Source: an uncultured Nitrosospira sp.
Lineage (GTDB): Bacteria; Nitrospirota; Nitrospiria; Nitrospirales; Nitrospiraceae
Length of the DNA: 64,000 nucleotides
Direction: 5' to 3'
Assembly: GCA_900696515.1 (NCBI GenBank)
Contig: CAADGK010000019.1
Location: 1 to 64,000 of the forward strand
The notes under the pieces are model-generated. The model saw nothing but the letters and a program-made list of their open reading frames with translations, did no database searches and was not told the DNA's origin. Position numbers and translations under genes: made by a program. Of the stretch, positions 1-8,957 are shown one piece after another; position 1 is the first letter of the stretch; each line of letters starts with the position of its first letter.

Positions 1-437
1 ATCTTCTTCTGGTTCGGCCAGATAATGCCATGAACATTGCCCATCATGATGATGCCGAGCAACCCACCGATGGCCAAAGCCACCGCTCCTGTTCCACCCT
101 TGTGATACATATGCCCATACAACAACACCCCGGCCAGCACGGTCACGGTGGCCCCATGCCTGAACCAATTGAGCGCTGCCGGCATCAGTTTCGGAATCAC
201 GATGTTCTTGGTTGGCCCATCCAGGCTTTTCAAGAACGAGGCATTGATCAGGTTGAAGAAATACAGGAGCCCGATCCAGGTAATCCCAGCCAGGAAATGC
301 ACCCAGCGAAGGATCATCTGACCCCAGTCCGCCTCGCCCGCGCCAATGCCAGCTAATCCCAGATATATCATGATCAAGACGACGGTGAGGGCAAACCCCA
401 CTCCCATCGTCTGCATCGGATCTTCAAGAAATTTCAT
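1..437 (-). CDS. PuuD-like (urate oxidase N-terminal/DUF989) membrane protein, partial
   Basis: The reading frame starts with ATG at 437, behind an AGAGGGGAG ribosome site, and runs off the left edge with no stop, so only about 145 N-terminal residues are visible. The translation is strongly hydrophobic with several membrane segments. Stretches such as HFLAGITWIGLLYFFN and NWFRHGATVTVLAGVLLY match the membrane domain found at the N-terminus of PuuD-type urate hydroxylases. In PuuD a cytochrome c domain follows, and whether one is present here lies outside the window. The gene follows mdh on the same strand. The name reflects only the membrane domain; a role in urate metabolism is not implied. 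Family match fairly sure, function unknown. Confidence 0.6.
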   Translation of the reverse strand, partial: MKFLEDPMQTMGVGFALTVVLIMIYLGLAGIGAGEADWGQMILRWVHFLAGITWIGLLYFFNLINASFLKSLDGPTKNIVIPKLMPAALNWFRHGATVTVLAGVLLYGHMYHKGGTGAVALAIGGLLGIIMMGNVHGIIWPNQKK

Positions 438-531
438 AACTCCCCTCTCTTAAAAAACGGTTGATGGCCTAGGCCGTTGTCTGTACGACAGCTTTTCTCC
501 GAATGTCAAGCCGCTACGTTGCTTGGTCATC

Positions 532-607
532 GGTCAGTAGTCATTGGTCAACACCGAACCGATAAGGAGCCGCTTTGTTCTTCTGAATGACCATTGACTA
601 ATTGACC
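532..607. repeat. Imperfect inverted repeat built of TGGTCA/TGACCA units
   Basis: The stretch 532-550 (GGTCAGTAGTCATTGGTCA) is nearly the reverse complement of 588-607, separated by about 37 bp, and more TGGTCA/TGACCAG units lie at 523-528 and 601-617. It sits between the mdh stop and the next gene on the same strand. It could be a hairpin that ends or processes the mdh transcript, or a copy of a dispersed intergenic repeat. No T-run is visible. Confidence 0.5.
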
Positions 608-620
608 AGTGACCAGTGTT

Positions 621-1559
621 CTACGCCATCAGTCGATCGACTGTGCTGCAGAGTTCTCGCACGGCATTGGCTGACGTGTCCAACGCGGCTCGTTCATCAC
701 TGGTCAGGTCATACTCCATAATCTGTTCGGCTCCCCCACATCCGATCTTCACCGGAACTCCAACGATGACGTTCTTCAGCCCATACTCGCCCTCGCACAG
801 CACCGCACAAGGCATGACCCGCTTTTCATCCTTGTGGATCGCCTTCACCATGGAGACGGCCGAGGCCGACGGAGCATAGAACGCACTCCCCGTTTTCAGG
901 AGACCGACGATTTCTGCTCCGCCATCGCGTGTCCGCTTCACAATGGCATCCAACGTTTCTTTTGACATGAGTTCCGACACCGGTCGTCCCTTCACCGTCG
1001 TATACCGCGGCAGCGGCACCATCGTATCCCCATGTCCTCCTAAGACCATCGCCTCGACCTCCGTCGACGGGACGTTCAATTCTTCGGCGATAAACGTGCG
1101 CATTCTGGCCGAGTCCAACACACCTGCCATCCCGATGATTTTCGATTTGGGAAGACCGCTGACACGAAGCGCCACGTGCACCATGGCGTCCAATGGATTG
1201 GTGACCAGGATCAGGATAATGTTCGGCGAGCGAGACACCAATTCCGTGACGACGGACTTCACGATTTTCGCGTTCGTCGCCAACAATTCGTCGCGACTCA
1301 TACCCGGCTTCCGTGGAATGCCGGACGTAATCACGGCAATCGACGATCCCGCTGTTGCGGCATAGTCCTTGGTGCCGACGACACGGGTGTCGTAGCCGCA
1401 CACTGGCCCGGCTTGAGAAAGATCAAGCGCCTTGCCCTGCGCCATGCCCTCATTGATATCGACAAGGACCACGTCATAGAGATTCTGCTCAGCCAACCGC
1501 TGCGCCGTCGTCCCACCGACGTTTCCTGCCCCTACCACTGTGATTTTCTGTCGTGCCAT
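621..1559 (-). CDS. mdh: Malate dehydrogenase (LDH-like type)
   Basis: NAD-dependent malate dehydrogenase interconverts malate and oxaloacetate in the cytoplasmic TCA cycle (oxidative or reductive). Visible marks are the N-terminal Rossmann motif [12 protein letters not shown], the substrate loop [11 protein letters not shown] whose arginines select malate over lactate, the segment VTNPLDAMV, and the active-site region [11 protein letters not shown] with the catalytic histidine. The length (312 aa) fits the family. I chose the ATG at 1559, behind GAGGTGGGA; an ATG at 1562 and a GTG at 1568 are in frame just upstream. The gene follows a 135-residue unknown protein on the same strand. Highly confident. 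Confidence 0.95.
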   Translation of the reverse strand: MARQKITVVGAGNVGGTTAQRLAEQNLYDVVLVDINEGMAQGKALDLSQAGPVCGYDTRVVGTKDYAATAGSSIAVITSGIPRKPGMSRDELLATNAKIVKSVVTELVSRSPNIILILVTNPLDAMVHVALRVSGLPKSKIIGMAGVLDSARMRTFIAEELNVPSTEVEAMVLGGHGDTMVPLPRYTTVKGRPVSELMSKETLDAIVKRTRDGGAEIVGLLKTGSAFYAPSASAVSMVKAIHKDEKRVMPCAVLCEGEYGLKNVIVGVPVKIGCGGAEQIMEYDLTSDERAALDTSANAVRELCSTVDRLMA

Positions 1560-1631
1560 CATTCCCACCTCGTAAAACGTGATCCGTGAGGCATGAAGCG
1601 TAACGTCCCCTTACCCCTCACTCCCGACTGT

Positions 1632-2039
1632 TCACGCGTGTTCATGTTCAGTCCACCCTGCAACCTTGAAGTTGATCGTGCACACAAAATTGTCGTCATC
1701 ATAGAAGTTGACCTTGATCTTCTTTTTCCCATAGGTGTTTGCCAGAAACTCCTCTGGATTGTCCACGAGGGCCTGAAAGCTGCCCGGGGGATACTCACCG
1801 AGATCATGAAAGACCACGATCATGCCTTCCTTGACTTCTTGCAAGACCTTCACCCGACAACGAGGATACACCTCCCAGAATTTTGCTTCGATCATGTCCT
1901 TCGTCGGCTCGGGACGATCCTCGCCGGGCTTCACGACTTGCCCGAACTTGGCCAGACGTCGGACATAGGGATACTGATGCCCCGTGAAGAGTTTATACAG
2001 CCAGGCAGGGACGGCCGGTTTTCCTGTCGAGTTGGTCAT
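1632..2039 (-). CDS. Conserved-looking hypothetical protein (135 aa)
   Basis: I do not recognise this protein. It is soluble, with no signal peptide or membrane segment, and mixed charged and aromatic content. A basic N-terminal part (AWLYKLFTGHQYPYVRRL) is followed by a region rich in beta-forming residues ending in KVNFYDDDNFVCTINFKV. It starts 13 bp after the stop of the large VWA protein on the same strand, so the two are probably co-transcribed and may work together. No clear ribosome site precedes its ATG, which suggests translational coupling. Coding is supported by its position and by the unbroken frame. Confidence 0.65.
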   Translation of the reverse strand: MTNSTGKPAVPAWLYKLFTGHQYPYVRRLAKFGQVVKPGEDRPEPTKDMIEAKFWEVYPRCRVKVLQEVKEGMIVVFHDLGEYPPGSFQALVDNPEEFLANTYGKKKIKVNFYDDDNFVCTINFKVAGWTEHEHA

Positions 2040-2052
2040 GTTGGCAATGGGG

Positions 2053-5046
2053 TTATGCCGTCAATTGTCTGTACACACGCGGCAATCTGGTTGGCAGCGT
2101 CTCGACGCGGTCGATGACGCAGTACCGCGTCTCATCATACAGCGGACGCACATAGCTCTCCGCTTCCCGGTCGATCGTCACGCAAAATGTCTCGATTCCC
2201 TGTCGCTTTGCCTCGCGGAGCGCCGCTTTCGTATCCTCCAGCGAATAGTCATCCCGATACTGATCATCCAACGGTCTTCCGTCACTCAGCATCACCAGGA
2301 GGCGGTGCTTCGTATCACGGGTCGACAGCTTCGCCATGACATGACGAATCGCTGCACCGTCGCGGTTTTGGTGCCGAGGAGCCAAACCACCAAGCCGACG
2401 TGCCGTCCCCGCTCCCAGTCGATCATCAAAGTCCTTGATCGTCAGAAATTCGACCTTCCCTCGTCCTTGGCCCGAGTACGCATAAAGTCCGTACTGATCC
2501 CCGACCGCCTCCAACGCTTCACAAAGAAGCACCAGCGCTTCCTTCTCGACATCGATCACCCGCCGACCGGTTCCGAGGTGTTGACTTGTGGATCCGCTGA
2601 TATCGATCAGGAAGGCGACTGCCACGTCTCTCTCTCGTTTGTCATGGTGGATATACAGTCGGTCGTCGCCTTCCATACCCGCCCGCTGTTCCGCTGTTCG
2701 TCGGACCACCGCATCGAGATCCACCTCTTCTCCATCCGGTTGCCCCGCAACACGTCGATACGCCGGAGCACGCAACCCTTCAAAAAACCGGCGGAGCAGT
2801 TTGACCGTACTCTGCCGGGCCGCCAATGTTTCCGTGACAAACTCATCGGACCCGAGGTCCGCCGGTCGTTCCACCACGCGACACCAATTCATCCGATAGT
2901 CCTCGATCCGATGGTCCCATTCTGGATAGAGGACGGCGCGTTCCTCATCGGACGGCTGCCTCGACTGCGGAGTGAGTTCAAGGGTGAGGCATTCTTCCAC
3001 AATGGACGGCAGGGAGCGTGCCTCCCGAAGTCTTTCCCCACTCCCCGATGCGTGCCTCACGCTCGGAACATCTTGTCCGGCAGGACCATCCGCGGGGGCC
3101 GTGGGCTGGTGCTGTTGTTTCTCCGATTGCTCCGGACTCCACCGGACGAACTCCGGGTTCATCGCGCCACGATAGGCCACCTCGGTCACGGAACGATATT
3201 GGTCCTCTGCTCCATTCGATTGTGCCTGGGCCGCTGTGGTCTCCTCCGGCTGCTCACGCTCCTCTCCCTGTATCATCTCACCTCGAGCTGCCAACAGTTC
3301 CTCGAGCCGCACGTAGACAGCATCGACCACGCGTATGGTCTTCTCGGCCGTCGCTGTGGCCATGAGAGCCGACTGACACAAATTCCACAGAATGGAGACC
3401 TCTTCCCTGACCCCTTTGGGCACGACGGAATCCTCAGCATCACCGAGCGACAGTCTTAACAGGCAATCGACAACGAGCTCCTTCGGCGTTATCCCTTGCG
3501 CCGGATCACGCGGAGTGAGGGAGTCACTTGCCAATCGAGCAAGGTCACCCCGAAGCCCCGGATATTCCCTGTGCAGCAAGAATTCTACCCTCGCATCTTC
3601 CAGCACAACCCAGAGATCCCGTACCAGCGCGGGGTTCGGGTACAGCTGAAACAGAGCGGCCAGGGTATCCGGTCTCGCCACATCGGATCGCCCATATCGG
3701 TGTCTCACTGTCTCGACAAGGTCGGTCAAGGACTCGAGCTTGAGTTGATACGTGCCGAACTCTATGTGGCCGGCTTCATGTGCCGCCATCACGAGATACA
3801 GGCGCTCGTTCTCCTCGGCCGTTGGATACCGGCGGAGCAACGCCGGCAGCGAGACGACGCGCCCATCTTCGCTGACCGTTGCCCGGGCAGGAGCCGTGAC
3901 CGAATCCGGCAGTGCGACTACCGTCACGTCCGCTCCGCAGAGTCCCTGGACAAATAACGTCATGCGCCGCGCGACTTGCCGAAACGGTACTCCGCTCAAC
4001 GCTGCTTCGACGGAAGAGAGCGCTTTCCGAGACTCAACGGAAAAATATGCCAGCGCTCCGTCCGGGCTGTAGGCCAACACTTCCATTCCAGCCTTGAACC
4101 AATTCTCGAATCGTGACAGTGCATCGGGAACATTTCCGATGAGTGCAACCAACTCTGGAGCCCGCTGGACATACTTGAGCGCGGCGGCCGCATGCTTTTC
4201 GGCCAGTAAGGAACCATACTGCAGTACTCGAATCCTCCATTCGACGGAGGGCAGCCCTCGTAGAAGAGGAGGCGACGCAGCCAGCCAGTTCATGCTCGAC
4301 TCCGGTGACTCTTCGGCCAACAGCCGGCATAGAGACACGACCTTCGCACGAACCGCTGAGTCTTCAATCTCGCCCAGAATCGTCGGGCTGGTCCTGAGAA
4401 ATTCGATGGTCGCCACATAGTCCGGTTTTCCAAGACTGTTCGGCACGATCAGTCTCAAACCTACCTCCGCCCAGCTCCGCACCGTATCAAGAGGCAGGAT
4501 GGAAACCAGCTTGCCGATGTGTCGAACGAACTCAAGCCCCACGACCACGTTGATCTCGGTGAGTTCGGCGGCGATTTCCAACCAGGGTCGCAGGTGTGTC
4601 GCAGGAACGTCAGACAGAAGCTGCGGAGCCTGGCGCATGTATTCAAGTGCCACGTTCGCATCTCGCTCGGCGATCTCCAACCCGATGGTCAAGACCTCGG
4701 TACGGACATCGCCGGAATCGATCAGCCCAAGGACCAAGGGACTTTCCTTGAAATATTTCAGGGCGGACGCGCCGGATGACTCCGTCAAGGCAATGCCCAG
4801 GTCCAGCCATAATACTATATGCGAAAGCCCGCCCCTTCGGTCCAGTTCGGGAATTGCTCCCACTGCCGCACAGGCTGTTTTCTCAGAAAGTTCAGAGAGT
4901 TCGTCCAACAGCGTGAGGACCTGGGCGGACAGGTCGGGCTTGCCGGTCTCCTGGGCCAGGCGCGTCACGATGGTCTCGGCGACCGTCGGACTCAACTCAG
5001 ACACCAGCCGGTCTCGCAACAATTGTCGACTCGTTACGTCCGTCAT
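2053..5046 (-). CDS. NorD/CbbO-like VWA-domain protein (997 aa)
   Basis: This large cytoplasmic protein has a C-terminal von Willebrand A domain with a MIDAS motif DISGSTS near residue 812, followed by a conserved-looking VWA core. Proteins of this shape (NorD, CbbO) act with a MoxR-type AAA+ ATPase (NorQ, CbbQ) as chaperones that insert metals or remodel enzymes. The N-terminal 350 residues consist of helical repeats with a recurring pattern around ALxYxxxxPxLL. Near residue 423 lies AAHEAGHIEFG, a zinc-protease-like HExxH helix often seen in this family. No MoxR ATPase gene is adjacent, so any partner must be encoded elsewhere. The small gene downstream is probably in the same operon. The family is clear; the client enzyme is unknown. 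Confidence 0.8.
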   Translation of the reverse strand: MTDVTSRQLLRDRLVSELSPTVAETIVTRLAQETGKPDLSAQVLTLLDELSELSEKTACAAVGAIPELDRRGGLSHIVLWLDLGIALTESSGASALKYFKESPLVLGLIDSGDVRTEVLTIGLEIAERDANVALEYMRQAPQLLSDVPATHLRPWLEIAAELTEINVVVGLEFVRHIGKLVSILPLDTVRSWAEVGLRLIVPNSLGKPDYVATIEFLRTSPTILGEIEDSAVRAKVVSLCRLLAEESPESSMNWLAASPPLLRGLPSVEWRIRVLQYGSLLAEKHAAAALKYVQRAPELVALIGNVPDALSRFENWFKAGMEVLAYSPDGALAYFSVESRKALSSVEAALSGVPFRQVARRMTLFVQGLCGADVTVVALPDSVTAPARATVSEDGRVVSLPALLRRYPTAEENERLYLVMAAHEAGHIEFGTYQLKLESLTDLVETVRHRYGRSDVARPDTLAALFQLYPNPALVRDLWVVLEDARVEFLLHREYPGLRGDLARLASDSLTPRDPAQGITPKELVVDCLLRLSLGDAEDSVVPKGVREEVSILWNLCQSALMATATAEKTIRVVDAVYVRLEELLAARGEMIQGEEREQPEETTAAQAQSNGAEDQYRSVTEVAYRGAMNPEFVRWSPEQSEKQQHQPTAPADGPAGQDVPSVRHASGSGERLREARSLPSIVEECLTLELTPQSRQPSDEERAVLYPEWDHRIEDYRMNWCRVVERPADLGSDEFVTETLAARQSTVKLLRRFFEGLRAPAYRRVAGQPDGEEVDLDAVVRRTAEQRAGMEGDDRLYIHHDKRERDVAVAFLIDISGSTSQHLGTGRRVIDVEKEALVLLCEALEAVGDQYGLYAYSGQGRGKVEFLTIKDFDDRLGAGTARRLGGLAPRHQNRDGAAIRHVMAKLSTRDTKHRLLVMLSDGRPLDDQYRDDYSLEDTKAALREAKRQGIETFCVTIDREAESYVRPLYDETRYCVIDRVETLPTRLPRVYRQLTA

Positions 5047-5146
5047 GATTGGCTGCGGGAATCAGTGTGAAGGGACGGATTGTAAAGGAGCGAATTATCC
5101 TTGTAAACTAGCCGTTCCGCCCTTTGTGGCCCTGAGGAGGAGATCC

Positions 5147-5587
5147 ATGGCTGAACCGACAGAGGAAAGTCTCGAGAAAATTAGGAAGTTCATCTCGGGC
5201 TTTGCTGAAAAGAGTGGAACGGCGATGCATCCGAATGCCGCTGTGACGGACGCGGTCGTCAAAGGATTGGCGTCCCACATCGATGAACTGGGAAAACCGC
5301 TCTGTCCCTGCAATTTCTACAAGGACAAAGAAGCAGAAGCCAAGCTCCGACGCTGGATCTGCGCGTGCGACGAAATGCAAATCTACAAATACTGCCACTG
5401 CCTCCTGTTTGTGCGGGAAGATGGGATGCCGATTACCGAATATTTGCCGGATGGTCACGAAGGTCGCGAGGTCTACGGGGTGATCACGGATCCAACTCCC
5501 GACAAAGGTCGTGCCCTCAAGCACAAAGCGGTCCCGGTTCTCACTTCCCCAGACGAATCAACTACGGCATCGGCGTCCTCGACATGA
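5147..5587 (+). CDS. Ferredoxin-thioredoxin reductase catalytic-chain-like protein
   Basis: The 146-residue protein carries the complete cysteine pattern of the ferredoxin-thioredoxin reductase beta subunit: CPC at 53-55, CAC at 72-74 and CHC at 83-85, with the family spacing (16 and 8 residues). In that family four of these cysteines bind a 4Fe-4S cluster and two form the redox disulfide, passing electrons from ferredoxin to thioredoxin-like proteins. The ATG at 5147 follows GAGGAGGAGAT, a strong ribosome site. The gene is divergent from the VWA gene, and its stop overlaps the start of the next gene (ATGA). No variable (alpha) chain is next to it. The C-terminal tail is poorly conserved-looking. 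Confidence 0.85.
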   Translation: MAEPTEESLEKIRKFISGFAEKSGTAMHPNAAVTDAVVKGLASHIDELGKPLCPCNFYKDKEAEAKLRRWICACDEMQIYKYCHCLLFVREDGMPITEYLPDGHEGREVYGVITDPTPDKGRALKHKAVPVLTSPDESTTASASST

Positions 5588-6201
5588 TACGGCATCACTG
5601 TGCTTTCAGAGGCGTACTTGCCTGCTTCTTGCTGACGAGCTACTCTCTCGTGACCTCGGCACAGGCCGCGGCGACGCCTCCGCCGAATCCATCGGCTTTC
5701 AATGAGAAAGAGTTGTTCGCCTATAAGGCCAAAGGCCATGGAAGTGCGGCGGGACAAGTGTTTTTGCGGGCCGTTTCAGGCAAGGCGGTGACTCAAGCCG
5801 GTGCTTCGATCGTGTTGATTCCCATCTCATCCTACACTCGCGCGTGGTTCGACAAGCAGGTTAGGGAAAGCGCGTGCCCCTCAAAGGGCGGATCGCCGTC
5901 CGCTGAGGCCTCTACGGCTCAGAGCTCGGTCGTCGAGTGCCTTCGGGCGGTCATGGACCAATTGCTGACCGATAAGCGCCTGCTTCCCTATCTACGTGTG
6001 ACACGAGCCAACCCGACCGGTCACTTTTGGTTCACAAAAGTTCCCGCAGGCCGCTATTACGTGGTCAGTCTGCTCGAAGGCAGTGGTGGCGCTCATCAAG
6101 ATGAGCGAGCGGTGGGGATCGCCTGGTTGACCCTTGAGCTTGATGCCGATGAAAAGGCGACAAACCTGGTGGTCACCGATTGCAAAAGCAGCCTCTGCTA
6201 A
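5584..6201 (+). CDS. Exported hypothetical protein (205 aa)
   Basis: The ATG at 5584 overlaps the stop of the ferredoxin-thioredoxin reductase-like gene (ATGA), so the two are translationally coupled. The N-terminus is a typical Sec signal peptide: MIRHHCAFR, then a hydrophobic stretch, then a likely cleavage after SAQAAA. The mature part resembles a small carboxypeptidase-regulatory or beta-sandwich fold, with phrases such as AGASIVLIPISSYTRAWFD and FWFTKVPAGRYYVVSLLEG, as in domains that occur in envelope proteins. Cysteines at the C-terminus (VTDCKSSLC) could form a disulfide. Function unknown. Confidence 0.7.
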   Translation: MIRHHCAFRGVLACFLLTSYSLVTSAQAAATPPPNPSAFNEKELFAYKAKGHGSAAGQVFLRAVSGKAVTQAGASIVLIPISSYTRAWFDKQVRESACPSKGGSPSAEASTAQSSVVECLRAVMDQLLTDKRLLPYLRVTRANPTGHFWFTKVPAGRYYVVSLLEGSGGAHQDERAVGIAWLTLELDADEKATNLVVTDCKSSLC

Positions 6202-6363
6202 GCGACCGCCTCTTGGACTGTGCGCGTCGTGAAACGTCGTCCGCATCTCGTGGGTAAAGACCCTCCTGAGCTCTCCCAGCGGGGGAGCGACGGATGTAGC
6301 CGAGCACACGTACCGGCTTTTACCGTAGAAGCGCGCCTGAACCATTTGGGCTAGAGGTAGGTG

Positions 6364-7047
6364 ATGAGAATTCTGCTGGTTGAGGATGATGCGGATCTCG
6401 CTCAGTTCATCCGAAAGGGATTGAAAGAAGAGCAGTACGCCGTGGATGTCGCCAATGACGGTGAAGCGGGCTTAGCCCTGGCGTTGGACAACCCCTACGA
6501 TCTTGTGATTCTCGACATCATGCTCCCCAAGCTAGATGGTCTGACTGTCTGCCGCCGTATCCGCGACAAGGGCATCTCCACCCCCGTGCTCCTGTTGACA
6601 GCGCGCAACACGGTTGAAACCAAGGTTTCAGGCTATGATACGGGGGCGGATCAGTTTTTAGAGAAGCCGTTCGCGTTCGTGGAACTGCTCGCGCGGGTCC
6701 GGGCCCTCTTGCGGCGGGGCAGCTCCCAGCAACTCGCTCATCTTCAAGCGGCCGATCTTCGACTAGATCCGGCTGCTCACCGTGTCTGGCGCTCCGGTCA
6801 CGAAATTGCGCTCACGAACAAGGAGTATTCGCTCCTTGAGTTTCTGCTGCGCAACAAGAATCGCGTGCTCACGCGAACGGCGATCATCGAGCATGTGTGG
6901 GATATCAGTTACGACCCGATGACGAATATCGTCGACGCCCATATACGCGCCCTCCGTGCCAAGATCGATCGAGATTATTCTCCTCCATTGATCGCCACGG
7001 TTCGCGGCGCCGGGTACATGCTTGAAGAGCCGGACGCCTCCGCATGA
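6364..7047 (+). CDS. OmpR-family response regulator
   Basis: A two-domain transcription regulator. The receiver domain has acidic residues D9/D10, the phospho-acceptor D51 in DLVILDIMLP, and a conserved LLLTAR and EKPF segment. A winged-helix DNA-binding domain follows, with NKEYSLLEFLLRN and the C-terminal VRGAGYML. The ATG at 6364 is preceded by AGAGGTAGGTG; a GTG at 6361 is the only near alternative. The 3' end overlaps the kinase gene by ATGA, so the pair forms one two-component system. It groups with the QseB/TctD type by general look. Targets are not known; the palindrome at 8790-8807 downstream is a candidate. Confidence 0.93.
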   Translation: MRILLVEDDADLAQFIRKGLKEEQYAVDVANDGEAGLALALDNPYDLVILDIMLPKLDGLTVCRRIRDKGISTPVLLLTARNTVETKVSGYDTGADQFLEKPFAFVELLARVRALLRRGSSQQLAHLQAADLRLDPAAHRVWRSGHEIALTNKEYSLLEFLLRNKNRVLTRTAIIEHVWDISYDPMTNIVDAHIRALRAKIDRDYSPPLIATVRGAGYMLEEPDASA

Positions 7048-8483
7048 AATCATTGCGCAGTCTGATTAGTTGGTCCGCCTTCGTCCTGATGGCCGGGCTG
7101 CTCCTGTTTTCCGGGCTCGTGTACGCCGCGAGCGAGACCCTGTTACAGCGCTTCGTCGATGGACGCCTGCTGGTGTTGGCAGAAACTCTGGCCGAGTTTG
7201 TGGAGCAGTATCCGGACATCCTTGAAAAGCATGACCGCACCATTGCCCCCACGAATGAATTAACCCAAAACCTGACGGAACAGCATGTGCTGCCCGATGT
7301 CACCCACGCCCTTCGCATCTTTTCGACTAACGGCCGACTCCTGTGGAGCAGCCCCCATGCCGCCCCGCAAGATTCGCTGTCGCCCCGCGTGTTGGAGCGA
7401 GTCCGGATCTCGACGCTCGTCTTCGAGACGCTGACCGCACCGGACGGCTCTCCTGCTCGACATCTCTTTTTACCCCTCGTCGTACAAGGTGGTCGTATCC
7501 GGTATGTCCTCCAGGCGGAGACGTCTCTCCTGCATTATGAGGAAACGCTCCATGGGCTCGTGTTCCTGCTCAGCCTTGGATCAGGCGCCACGCTGTTTGT
7601 GGCGTGGGTGGGAAGCCTCTGGCTGGCCAAGAAAGTGTTGGCTCCGATCGAGACGCTGTGCAAGGGAGCCGAAACCATGTCGGAAACCGACCTCGGAAAA
7701 CGCTTGGCGCTTGATTCACCCTATCGAGAGTTTCGGCGGCTCACACAGGCGGTCAATTCCGTCTTGGATCAATTCCAGCGGGGAAGCGAAGTCCAGCGGA
7801 ACTTTTGTGAAATCGCCGCCCATGAAATGAAAACGCCCTTGACTATTCTCCAGGGGAATCTGGAGGTGGCACTCATGAAAGCCCGAACCGTTGAAGAGTA
7901 TCATGAGGTGCTGCTCAACAATCTCCAGCAGGTCGACCGGCTCATCGCGTTGACCCGCCCCTTGTTGACTCTGGCAAAGTTCACCAGCAGCAAACCTCCG
8001 GTTAACCTCGTGCCCCTTACTTTGGAGCCGTTGATTCAAGAGCTCATCGACGAGTTGATGCTCTTGGCGGATGACCGTCAGATCACGTTGACGTTCGAGT
8101 CCCAGCCAGTCCCCACCGTGCTCGGTGACGCACAGTGGCTCAAGCAAGCCCTGATCAACTTGCTTGACAACGCGCTCCGGTACACACCCTCGGGCGGATC
8201 CGTGACCGTTCGTCTGCAGGCAGTGGGACGTGAGGTCACCATCGCCGTCGAAGATACGGGCCACGGCATCGAGCCGGAGAATATTCCGCATCTCTTCGAG
8301 CGCTTCTACCGCACCGATTGGGCTCGGGCGAAAGATGCTGCCGGGACCGGTCTTGGGCTCCCCATCGTGAAGGAAATCATGGAAACCCACGGCGGGAGCA
8401 TTTCCGTCATCAGCGAAGTCAACAAGGGCTCCGTCTTTACTCTGCGGCTGCCGGCGCTTGCTCCATTGACCGGTCCCATCTAA
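7044..8483 (+). CDS. Sensor histidine kinase
   Basis: A membrane sensor kinase of 479 residues. One membrane helix near residues 10-30 and another near 170-190 enclose a periplasmic sensor region. A HAMP-like linker (LAPIETLCKGAETMSETDLGK) follows, then the HisKA box with the phospho-acceptor H260 in AAHEMKTPLT. The ATPase domain shows an N-box (LINLLDNALRYTP), a G1 box (VEDTGHGIEPEN) and the G2 motif GTGLGLPIVKEI. It is coupled to the preceding regulator by a 4-bp overlap. The signal cannot be read from the sequence; the sensor domain is about 135 residues long. Confidence 0.93.
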   Translation: MKSLRSLISWSAFVLMAGLLLFSGLVYAASETLLQRFVDGRLLVLAETLAEFVEQYPDILEKHDRTIAPTNELTQNLTEQHVLPDVTHALRIFSTNGRLLWSSPHAAPQDSLSPRVLERVRISTLVFETLTAPDGSPARHLFLPLVVQGGRIRYVLQAETSLLHYEETLHGLVFLLSLGSGATLFVAWVGSLWLAKKVLAPIETLCKGAETMSETDLGKRLALDSPYREFRRLTQAVNSVLDQFQRGSEVQRNFCEIAAHEMKTPLTILQGNLEVALMKARTVEEYHEVLLNNLQQVDRLIALTRPLLTLAKFTSSKPPVNLVPLTLEPLIQELIDELMLLADDRQITLTFESQPVPTVLGDAQWLKQALINLLDNALRYTPSGGSVTVRLQAVGREVTIAVEDTGHGIEPENIPHLFERFYRTDWARAKDAAGTGLGLPIVKEIMETHGGSISVISEVNKGSVFTLRLPALAPLTGPI

Positions 8484-8789
8484 CCGAACCTGTGCCCGGA
8501 GATGACCGGACCGATCAACCCTCTTTTGACTTTCTCGCCTACGTCGCATAGCCCCGGAACACACCCCATTTTCTCGCCGGCTGGCCGGTACCACTGCAGG
8601 GCATGAATGAACGGTGCCTTGTTTTGTACCCGTACTGAACCTGCGCATAACTCGAGACCGACAATAGTAATTTGTTCAAGCCTTCCGTTCGTCTACTCGG
8701 CCGGACCACTTTAAGCGCAAGGCAATGCTAACCATTTATGACTATTCATGTTTTTAACGTGCTCCAGTCATATGGTCATGCCTTCCGCA
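8484..8789. other. Intergenic stretch after the kinase
   Basis: About 300 bp without a supportable gene between the kinase stop and the palindrome. I see no tRNA-like fold, no clear terminator and no convincing reading frame. Confidence 0.5.
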
Positions 8790-8829
8790 CATGAAGAAGT
8801 CTTCATGATCTCCTCACGGTAGCTTCATC
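8790..8829 (+). promoter_or_regulatory. Palindrome and CTTCAT direct repeats upstream of a microprotein
   Basis: CATGAAGA and TCTTCATG (8790-8797 and 8800-8807) form an inverted repeat with a 2-bp spacer. A second CTTCAT at 8823 repeats the one at 8801 about two helical turns away. Such an arrangement suits binding of a dimeric regulator, perhaps the OmpR-type regulator encoded at 6364-7047. This is inference from spacing only. Confidence 0.4.
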
Positions 8830-8876
8830 TAGAAGGGGTATACATGTATGAAAGCGAAAGGGGGTGAGTAACCATC

Positions 8877-8957
8877 ATGATTTCCTTTATTGAAGTGTTT
8901 ATCTTGTTCAGCATCTTCGGAGTGTTGTACGCCATGTTGCAGCTCTCGCGAGGGTAA
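8877..8957 (+). CDS. Possible 26-residue single-pass membrane microprotein
   Basis: An ATG at 8877 preceded by GGGGGTGAG opens a frame of 26 codons ending in TAA at 8957. The product begins MISFIEVFILFSIFGVLYAM and ends LQLSRG, which is one hydrophobic helix with a short basic tail, typical of small subunits or regulators of membrane complexes. A seven-codon frame (ATG at 8844) ends within the ribosome site and could act as a leader. It stands alone with its own upstream palindrome and a small hairpin (TTGCAC/GTGCAA, 8968-8985) just after the stop. A chance reading frame cannot be excluded. No function assigned. Confidence 0.5.
   Translation: MISFIEVFILFSIFGVLYAMLQLSRG

Noticed and set aside
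1984-3459. Long open frame (491 codons) on the plus strand
   Set aside because: It lies opposite the VWA gene, lacks a ribosome site and shows no family pattern; long antisense frames are common in GC-rich genes.
4499-5146. N-terminal extension of the ferredoxin-thioredoxin reductase-like gene
   Set aside because: The extension lies opposite the VWA gene; a strong ribosome site precedes the ATG at 5147 and family length fits that start.
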